A stretch of 42,251 nt of DNA from Clostridium sartagoforme AAU1 (GTDB lineage Bacteria; Bacillota; Clostridia; Clostridiales; Clostridiaceae): assembly GCF_000401215.1 (NCBI RefSeq), contig NZ_ASRV01000037.1, positions 1 to 42,251 on the forward strand, written 5' to 3'. The translations under genes and the position numbers were made by a program. Below the pieces are notes generated by a model. That model saw only the letters and a program-made list of their open reading frames with translations, ran no database searches and had not been told where the DNA came from. Positions 36,771-42,251 of the stretch are shown here, piece after piece (the stretch's first letter is position 1; each line of letters begins with the position of its first letter).

Positions 36771-38270
36771 TTGGAAAAAGATAGTTTTGTAAGAAACTCA
36801 TTTCTTCTTACAATATCCAATATAACAACTGGGGTTTTAGGTTTTATATTTTCAATTTACTTATCAAAACTTATAGGACCTGTGGGAATAGGGCTTTATG
36901 GTTTAGTAATGCCTATATACAACCTTTTTATTTGCCTTATGACCGCTGGAATAATAGCTGCTATATCTCAAGTATCCGCTATCTATAAAGCTAAAAATCA
37001 ATATAACAATATAAATAAAACTATAAAAACGGTTGCAAGTTTTAATGTAATATGGGCAGCTGCCATAGGAGTAATGGTATTTTTCTTAGCTCCTTACATA
37101 AGTAAATATGGTATACATGATATGAGAACTGTTAATGCTATTAGAGTAACTTGTCCTGCAATGGTTTTTATAGCTATATCTAATATATTAAAAGGTTATT
37201 TTTATGGAGTTTCTAAAATAGTAGTTCCTTCATTTATAGATATTCTAGAAAAGGCAATGCGTATAGTTACTATCGCCTTACTAATTTATATGTTTAAAGC
37301 TACTTCAATTACTTCTTTAGTTACATTAGCTTATATATCCTTAGCAATAGGTGAGCTGCAAAGTTTAATTCTTTTATTTTGTTATTATAAAAATATATCA
37401 AGAAAAGCTCCTTTATCAACTGCAAAACCAGAGAGGGCATCGCAATTATTATTTAATGTATTTATAATTGCTTTTCCTTTATGCATTAACGGTTTTCTTG
37501 GAAATTTATTTGGAACAGCATCAACTTTATTAGTTCCTAGAAGATTAGTTGCTATTGGATTTGATCCTGTAGTAGCTTTAGGAATGATAGGAAAGTTTAC
37601 TGGAATGGCTTTAACAATAGTAACTTTTCCTATGATAGTTATTATGTCTATAAATTCTCTTATTGTCCCTGATTTATCAGAGACATTAAGTAGAGGTGAT
37701 TATTATAATGCTACAGTTAGAATAAAAAAAATAATGAAAATTGCCTTTTTGCTTGGACTTGCTACAACAATAATTTGTAATATAATTCCTGATTCCTTAG
37801 GACAAATGTTTTATAGTAGAGGTGACTTAGGTGAGTATATAAGAATTGCTTCATTAAGTGCTCCTATTTTCTTTACTTCCAGCACCATGTTTGGAATTCT
37901 AAATGGATTAAATAAACAAGGAGTAATACTTAGAAATTCATTAATAGTTTCAATTCTAGAGCTTGTATGTTTATTTATATTTATAGGTATTCCAGGTGTT
38001 AATATAATGGGTTATGGTATAACTATATTCATAACATCTAGTGTAAGTTTATTTATAAATCTTAGAGAAGTTCAAAAACATATATATTTAGATTTATCTA
38101 AAAGTAATATAAGTATATTTTTACTGTTATCAGTACTAATATTTATGGTTCTTAGATTATTTACAAATAATTTTTTAAATGATTTATTTATTATTAAAAA
38201 TCTAGTTATAATTTCATTAACTTTTCTTATATTTACTGGACTTAGTTTCTTTGGAATTGATGAAGAGTAG
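36771..38270 (+). CDS. SpoVB-like polysaccharide/lipid II flippase family protein (TTG start)
   Basis: 499 residues with about fourteen membrane helices, MOP superfamily. The N-terminal FVRNSFLLTISNITTGVLGF, LIGPVGIGLYGLVMPIYNL and the central IAFPLCINGFLGNLF and MFYSRGDLGEYIRIAS are typical of SpoVB/YtgP-type proteins, which move peptidoglycan or polysaccharide precursors across the membrane, in many clostridia during spore cortex formation. Several paralogues usually exist, so the exact role is open. TTG at 36771-36773 follows GGGGGTG by 7 bases; there is no ATG nearby. Plus-strand single gene. Confidence 0.9.
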   Translation: MEKDSFVRNSFLLTISNITTGVLGFIFSIYLSKLIGPVGIGLYGLVMPIYNLFICLMTAGIIAAISQVSAIYKAKNQYNNINKTIKTVASFNVIWAAAIGVMVFFLAPYISKYGIHDMRTVNAIRVTCPAMVFIAISNILKGYFYGVSKIVVPSFIDILEKAMRIVTIALLIYMFKATSITSLVTLAYISLAIGELQSLILLFCYYKNISRKAPLSTAKPERASQLLFNVFIIAFPLCINGFLGNLFGTASTLLVPRRLVAIGFDPVVALGMIGKFTGMALTIVTFPMIVIMSINSLIVPDLSETLSRGDYYNATVRIKKIMKIAFLLGLATTIICNIIPDSLGQMFYSRGDLGEYIRIASLSAPIFFTSSTMFGILNGLNKQGVILRNSLIVSILELVCLFIFIGIPGVNIMGYGITIFITSSVSLFINLREVQKHIYLDLSKSNISIFLLLSVLIFMVLRLFTNNFLNDLFIIKNLVIISLTFLIFTGLSFFGIDEE

Positions 38271-38273
38271 TTA

Positions 38274-38461
38274 TATTTTGCGAAGCAAAATAGTGAAAAG
38301 GGAAAGAGTGAAAAAGTGAATAGTTATGGAAAAAATCCTTACAGGATTTTGGAATAAAGAGTGCTTCGCACCTATATATTTCAAGTTTTGCGTAGCAAAA
38401 CATCCTCAACTTTTCACTCTTTCCCTCTTAACTTTTCATTTATAAATTGCTTCGCAATTTA
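38274..38461. repeat. MITE-like inverted-repeat element M, copy B (well preserved)
   Basis: 188 bp starting 4 bases after the flippase stop. It contains five perfect hairpins, each with a three-base loop: TATTTTGC-GAA-GCAAAATA (38274-38292), AAAATCCT-TAC-AGGATTTT (38332-38350), GTGC-TTC-GCAC (38361-38371), GTTTTGC-GTA-GCAAAAC (38385-38401) and TAAATTGC-TTC-GCAATTTA (38443-38461). Between them are inverted arms sharing GGGAAAGAGTGAAAA. The reverse complement matches the element at 12138-12312. There is no reading frame. Confidence 0.9.
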
Positions 38462-38479
38462 AATCAAATAGTTACATAT

Positions 38480-38516
38480 AAAATAAGGGAATCACTAAAC
38501 GCGATTCCCTTATTTT
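38480..38516. terminator. Bidirectional terminator between flippase and anti-sigma genes
   Basis: AAAATAAGGGAATC and GATTCCCTTATTTT form a perfect 14-bp stem around a 9-base loop, with T-rich flanks on both strands. It serves the anti-sigma gene (stop at 38521) and possibly the flippase gene on the other side. Confidence 0.85.
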
Positions 38517-38520
38517 ATTA

Positions 38521-39594
38521 CTAATTAATTTGAATTGAAAATTCTTCACCTATTTGTAGTAAATTATTATCATTTATTTCTTCTATATCATTATTACTTT
38601 TATTACTTTCTACAGGAAATTGTATTAAATAAGGTGTAAGAGTAATAGATGTAGCTGTTTCACTAATTTTTGATTCTTTATTATCTAGTTTTAATACTCC
38701 TCCACCACTAGTCCCATTATTAAGTCTAAAAATCATTTCATTTCCTTCATTATCCTTCCCTTTTAACTCTATATAATACGGTACTTCCTCATTATTCTTA
38801 CGATCTATAGAATAGTAAATCTTCTTACTAATTGCATTTGAAGTATATTTATTTAACTTTAGCTCCGCACCATTTTCTAATATAAATCTGTTATTAAGTT
38901 CAATTTTCTTAGTATTTTTTGATAATTCTTCACTACTTGTAGTAAACTCAAAAGTAATAGGTTCAGTACGTTTAAATTCTTGATCTATAAACATATCTCT
39001 ATAAATAATTTTTATATCCAAATCTCCATTAAATTCCTCTTCTTTAAAAGAACATTCTATTGCTGCAGAATATCCAGATTCATCTACAACTTCTCCTAAG
39101 CCACCTACTCTAGTTACTCCCAATGGATCCCCATTTACAATTATCTCTGGTAAAAGAGAAATTGACTTACCCTCTAATTTTGTATCTTTGGGTTTAAATG
39201 TTGAAGAGATTATTAATTCATCGTTATCTAAGATAACTTCATTTAATTGAATTTCTAATTCATAATTACTTAAAGTTTTATTTACAACCGTTTTATAAGG
39301 CGATAAATCCTTTTTTATTCCTAAGAATGTTGCTATATCATAACTTGCCTTCTTTATATTATCAACTACCGTAGCTCCAACATCAGTTCTTATAAGTCCA
39401 ATAGAGATAATCCCTACCAATGTTGCTGCTATAATAATTTTTTTCCTCATACTACTTTTTTCACTATTTTTATTAATAGATTTTTTAATATTACATTTTA
39501 TTTTCTTTTTCTCTATATCATTAAATCCTTCTTCTTTAAGTTCATCAAAATTAATATTATAATCATTTAAAATATCATAGATATTTTTACTCAT
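38521..39594 (-). CDS. Anti-sigma factor-like membrane protein, DUF4179 type
   Basis: 357 residues. A cytoplasmic N-terminus (1-50, NIYDILNDYNINFDELKEEG) precedes one membrane helix (KKIIIAATLVGIISIGLI, about 51-68) and a beta-rich extracytoplasmic region with the DUF4179 start VGATVVDNIKKASYDIATFLG. This is the usual topology of membrane anti-sigma factors encoded next to ECF sigma factors in Clostridium. Its ATG overlaps the sigma gene's stop by four bases (ATGA), so they are coupled. It likely holds the sigma factor inactive until an outside signal arrives; the signal is unknown. Confidence 0.88.
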   Translation of the reverse strand: MSKNIYDILNDYNINFDELKEEGFNDIEKKKIKCNIKKSINKNSEKSSMRKKIIIAATLVGIISIGLIRTDVGATVVDNIKKASYDIATFLGIKKDLSPYKTVVNKTLSNYELEIQLNEVILDNDELIISSTFKPKDTKLEGKSISLLPEIIVNGDPLGVTRVGGLGEVVDESGYSAAIECSFKEEEFNGDLDIKIIYRDMFIDQEFKRTEPITFEFTTSSEELSKNTKKIELNNRFILENGAELKLNKYTSNAISKKIYYSIDRKNNEEVPYYIELKGKDNEGNEMIFRLNNGTSGGGVLKLDNKESKISETATSITLTPYLIQFPVESNKSNNDIEEINDNNLLQIGEEFSIQIN

Positions 39595-40151
39595 AATTTA
39601 CACCTACTTTCATTTAATCTAAATAAGTTTCTAATTTTGTTCTTTCCTCTAGATATCCGATTATAAATTACTTCTCTCTTTAACCCTGTTTCAATACTTA
39701 TATCATCAATATTTTTTTCCTCAACATAAAGTTTCATAAATAAACTCTTATCATCAGCTTTAAGGTTATTTAACATATTCTCAACTTCTTCATTCAATTC
39801 ATTTTTTATGATTTCTTTATTAGCTGTATCTTCAACACTTATATCTAAGTCATCAATATTTTGATATAATAATTCTTGTAAGTATTTTCTCTTATAATCT
39901 AAACATTTAAATTTTGTTACTCCTGCAAGCCAGTTCTTAAACTGTCCTCTACCCTCATCAAAACTTTCTACGTTATACCAAACAGCTAATAATACATCAT
40001 TTATACACTCATCTTGAAAACTTTCTAGATTATATAAATGCTTCTTTACAATAGACTTAATTATCCAGCCATAATTATCCAAAATATAATCTAAAGATTT
40101 TTCATTCTTCATTTTCAGCTGACTAATGAAGTTATCCTCTGTAATCCTCAT
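39591..40151 (-). CDS. ECF-type RNA polymerase sigma factor
   Basis: 186 residues. Region 2 is about residues 15-85 (SLDYILDNYGWIIKSIVKKHL, DECINDVLLAVWYNVESFDEG, WLAGVTKFKCLDYKRK) and region 4 about 125-180 (KSLFMKLYVEEKNIDDISIETGLKREVIYNRISRGK as the helix-turn-helix, cited here in brief as ISIETGLKREVIYNRISRGK). No region 1.1 or 3 is present, so it belongs to the ECF group. GGGAGG precedes the ATG by 7 bases. A perfect palindrome ACAGGCCTGT lies at 40172-40181 between it and the likely promoter. Target genes are not evident beyond the operon itself. Confidence 0.9.
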   Translation of the reverse strand: MRITEDNFISQLKMKNEKSLDYILDNYGWIIKSIVKKHLYNLESFQDECINDVLLAVWYNVESFDEGRGQFKNWLAGVTKFKCLDYKRKYLQELLYQNIDDLDISVEDTANKEIIKNELNEEVENMLNNLKADDKSLFMKLYVEEKNIDDISIETGLKREVIYNRISRGKNKIRNLFRLNESRCKL

Positions 40152-40369
40152 TATTTACCTCCCTTTTCCATACAGGCCTGTCTTTTTAAATTTCTCTTAC
40201 ACTTAATATTTCGTATATAAAACATACATATCTATCAACAAATAGTTTTTTTATTATATTTTAAGTATATTTATTAAAAACTTTATATCTAGCTACAAGA
40301 ATAACTAATCATTGAATTAATCAAAAAACTTTATTACTACCTGACTCCTCTAAATTTTCTATTATTGAT

Positions 40370-40412
40370 AAAAAAATCCTTTATAGCTTTTTTTCACTAT
40401 AAAGGACTTTTT
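40370..40412. terminator. Terminator after the lipoprotein gene
   Basis: TCCTTTATAG and CTATAAAGGA form a perfect 10-bp stem with a ten-base T-rich loop, and T-runs flank both sides (TTTTTTT on the minus strand). It separates the two sigma/anti-sigma regions. The remainder of the 306-base gap 40152-40457 is the probable sigma promoter region; no gene is visible. Confidence 0.85.
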
Positions 40413-40457
40413 AATTTATATATACTAATTAAGATACTTATATAATTTGTATTTTCT

Positions 40458-41366
40458 TTAACTAATCCAAGTCATACTGCACTTTTTTATTTTCCAAATA
40501 CCATTAACTTTTTCTGCCTTAGTAGTAAAGCCAATAGCGCCCAGGCCTGAAGCCCACTTTGTTCCCTCAAAAGAAATTTCATTTTCTGTATTTTTTATAT
40601 ATTCATTAACTTTAAAGTTTATACCGTCTATAAAAGTTAAGTTTTTAATATATCCTTCACCTTCTAATTCTTGAAAATTTTTGTCCATTATAGCTGCATT
40701 GTATTTCTTAGCTAGATAATCAAATAATTGTACTTTATCTTCTTCACTGAAATTTTCAAATGTACTTGTATCTACATTTATATATTTAACGTTACTATTT
40801 AATCCTTTATCAGTTTCCCATACTATATCAAAAATTTCTGCATATACTCTTGATTTTTCTGATTTCAATATTTCATCCTGAAGATCTTCTGCTTTTGAAG
40901 CCTTAACAAAGTATACTCCTGCTCTATTTATAATAGTTAACTCATCTTTACCTATAATATTATTAGTATCTTTTTCTTCTATTTGCAATATTACTTTTAT
41001 TTCGCTATAAGCATCATCTACATAACTTACTTCTGCATATTGTGCAAATTTAACAGCTTCTCCTGAATTAATAATATTATAACTAAGCCCTTCAGTACTT
41101 ACAAAACCATATATATCTTTGTCTCCTGAATCATCCTGAAGAATCCAGTGATACTGTACTTCTTTATCTAAATCACCATCTATTATAGGAGTAAAAGTTA
41201 CTTCTTCATTGTAAAATAATATAGTATCACTTTCTATACTTACCTTAATATTTTCGTCTTGTGTCATTGGGTTATTATTATTTATATATTGGTCTTTCCC
41301 CTCTGAATTACACCCAGACATTAAAGTCAGCATTAACAACGATATAATTAAAAATATTTTTCTCAT
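40458..41366 (-). CDS. Secreted lipoprotein of unknown function
   Basis: 302 residues. The signal peptide RKIFLIISLLMLTLMSGC ends in a lipobox (LMSGC), so the protein should be anchored outside the membrane through Cys18. Residues about 40-150 look like an Ig-like beta domain (YNEEVTFTPIIDG, VQYHWILQDD); the second half is mixed with a C-terminal FEGTKWASGLGAIGFTTKAEK and KIKKCSMTWIS. I do not recognise the family. AGGTG near the ATG at 41364-41366 supports that start over one four codons earlier. It follows the anti-sigma-like gene by 17 bases and probably belongs to its operon. Confidence 0.85.
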   Translation of the reverse strand: MRKIFLIISLLMLTLMSGCNSEGKDQYINNNNPMTQDENIKVSIESDTILFYNEEVTFTPIIDGDLDKEVQYHWILQDDSGDKDIYGFVSTEGLSYNIINSGEAVKFAQYAEVSYVDDAYSEIKVILQIEEKDTNNIIGKDELTIINRAGVYFVKASKAEDLQDEILKSEKSRVYAEIFDIVWETDKGLNSNVKYINVDTSTFENFSEEDKVQLFDYLAKKYNAAIMDKNFQELEGEGYIKNLTFIDGINFKVNEYIKNTENEISFEGTKWASGLGAIGFTTKAEKVNGIWKIKKCSMTWIS

Positions 41367-41383
41367 AACACACCTCATACCTT

Positions 41384-42085
41384 CTAATTTTCTAAAGAAT
41401 CTAATGATTTTACATATTCTTTAATAAGCTTATTACCGTTTTCATAATCATATTTATATTCAAACACTTCTCTTGTATTTGGATCAACATATAGTTGCTT
41501 TAGAGGATAGTATTCATAGCTTATGCCTTCATCTAGATTTTTTTTATAATATTCATCATTAATAATAGAGTTAGCATAAATAAGTACGTATTCTCCTACT
41601 CTATAGACCGGAAGCCCATCCCAAGTTTCTATGAATTTTTTAGTTTTATCTTCAATATTATTGTATCCTCTTTTATCAATTAATTGTGGATCAGCTTGTG
41701 CTATAAAATCATAATAGCTTAACTCTCCGCCCTGAACCCCAATAGTAATAGTATTTTCTTTAGAAATATTATTTTTATAGTCATTTATAACTTTAATAAT
41801 TATATCACTAAAAATCATATGGCCAAATTTAACATAACCTTTTACATCAATAACTTTTCCATAAACTATGGCTTCTGCTTCAGTTTCATAATTTATAAAT
41901 CTTGAATCATCTGCATAACTATTTTCTAAAGATGAACCTAATACCATTTTATCTTTTAAAGTTTTTTCTAGATCTAAATCTTCTAAAACTTCAATTTTAT
42001 TTGCAATTTCAAATTTAGAAGTAGTACTATCACTTATATTTTCATTACTTATATTATTATTCATAAAAATACTTTTACAAGCCAT
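41384..42085 (-). CDS. Extracytoplasmic part of an anti-sigma-like membrane protein, split by frameshift
   Basis: 233 residues from the first in-frame ATG, which has no properly spaced ribosome binding site. The same frame is open upstream and encodes INKKLLIIVASISFVFTIGM, a membrane helix, immediately before it. The soluble domain EAEAIVYGKVIDVKG..., DIIIKVINDYKNN, ITIGVQGGELSYYD, YRVGEYVLIYAN resembles a beta-rich secreted domain common in Firmicutes (IVxGxV ... ITVxxxGG ... GExxLxY) without known function. The true gene most likely starts at 42243 and is interrupted by a base missing in an A7 run. Precedes the lipoprotein gene by 17 bases. Confidence 0.7.
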   Translation of the reverse strand: MACKSIFMNNNISNENISDSTTSKFEIANKIEVLEDLDLEKTLKDKMVLGSSLENSYADDSRFINYETEAEAIVYGKVIDVKGYVKFGHMIFSDIIIKVINDYKNNISKENTITIGVQGGELSYYDFIAQADPQLIDKRGYNNIEDKTKKFIETWDGLPVYRVGEYVLIYANSIINDEYYKKNLDEGISYEYYPLKQLYVDPNTREVFEYKYDYENGNKLIKEYVKSLDSLEN

Positions 42086-42138
42086 CCCTATAGTAAAAAC
42101 AAAGCTTATACTTGCTACTATAATTAATAATTTTTTAT

Positions 42139-42243
42139 TTATCTTCTTTTTTTATAATATAGTTTACTTTCTATCTTATCCCACAAATCAGGCATATTAT
42201 TTTTAGAATAATCCTTTAATAAATTTTTTATATCCTTATCCAT
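42139..42243 (-). pseudogene. N-terminal cytoplasmic fragment of the split anti-sigma-like gene
   Basis: ATG at 42241-42243 opens 34 codons (MDKDIKNLLKDYSKNNMPDL, then WDKIESKLYYKKRR) ending at TAA 42139-42141. PDLWDKIESKL is typical of the cytoplasmic start of clostridial anti-sigma-like proteins that precedes a membrane helix. One extra A in the seven-base run at 42147-42153 would join it in frame to the membrane helix and the extracytoplasmic domain of 41384-42085. Its upstream neighbour, possibly another sigma gene, is outside the window. Confidence 0.7.
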
Positions 42244-42251
42244 AAATATTC

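Noticed and set aside
38274..38461. CRISPR array or tRNA-like structure
   Set aside because: The hairpins differ in sequence and spacing, so there are no direct repeats with spacers, and no tRNA arms (CCA, T-loop) can be drawn.
40172..40181. ACAGGCCTGT palindrome as an operator for the sigma operon
   Set aside because: Ten bases is short, it lies close to the ribosome binding site, and there is no second copy in the window; noted in the gene entry only.

Overview
The window is about 42 kb of very AT-rich DNA. Strong AGGAGG-type ribosome binding sites, frequent TTG/GTG starts, and the gene set (V-type ATP synthase, CpI-like [FeFe] hydrogenase with NuoE/NuoF partners, SUF Fe-S system without isc, SpoVB-like flippase, perfringens-type agrBD) point to an anaerobic spore-forming Clostridium sensu stricto. 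It reads as chromosomal core with small accessory patches. No rRNA, tRNA, CRISPR, prophage or transposase gene was seen.

Layout. 1-1696: end of a small helical protein gene and a CNNM/CorC-type membrane protein. 2064-7007: suf operon, transcribed on the minus strand as sufC-B-D-S-U. 7255-12099: GNAT acetyltransferase, alpha/beta hydrolase, NUDIX hydrolase, AI-2E-family membrane protein (plus strand) and Gfo/Idh/MocA oxidoreductase. 12318-15913: signalling block with a DUF5317-like membrane protein, a kinase-less polytopic protein, AgrB, a 44-residue AgrD precursor, and directly downstream a membrane GGDEF + HD-GYP protein. 16098-20207: trimeric NAD-linked [FeFe] hydrogenase. 20458-22273: SAM-I (S-box) riboswitch, metF and luxS. 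22303-23982: a second GNAT and a TagO/WecA-like sugar-phosphate transferase. 24162-32777: V-type ATP synthase operon H-I-K-E-C-F-A-B-D; its K subunit carries all five Na+ ligands known from Enterococcus hirae. 32841-36538: B12-binding radical SAM protein, a degenerate methyltransferase, and a frameshifted sorbosone-dehydrogenase-like beta-propeller protein. 36771-38270: SpoVB-like flippase. 38521-42243: an ECF sigma/anti-sigma pair, a lipoprotein, and a second anti-sigma-like membrane protein split by a frameshift in an A7 run.

The least explained content is non-coding. (i) A 175-188 bp MITE-like element is present twice in opposite orientation (12138-12312 and 38274-38461); the better copy contains five perfect hairpins, all with three-base loops, three of them built on the very stable GCGAAGC mini-hairpin. 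(ii) A second family of ~72-76 bp imperfect palindromes has three copies (1882, 8985, 11057). (iii) A different 166 bp inverted-repeat element lies at 22856-23021. All are intergenic.

Functional links: the agr operon probably reads through a hairpin into the c-di-GMP gene; metF and luxS probably share the SAM riboswitch; the suf operon supplies Fe-S clusters needed by the cluster-rich hydrogenase. Starts were moved from the longest reading frame wherever a Shine-Dalgarno sequence clearly selected another codon; this is stated in each entry.
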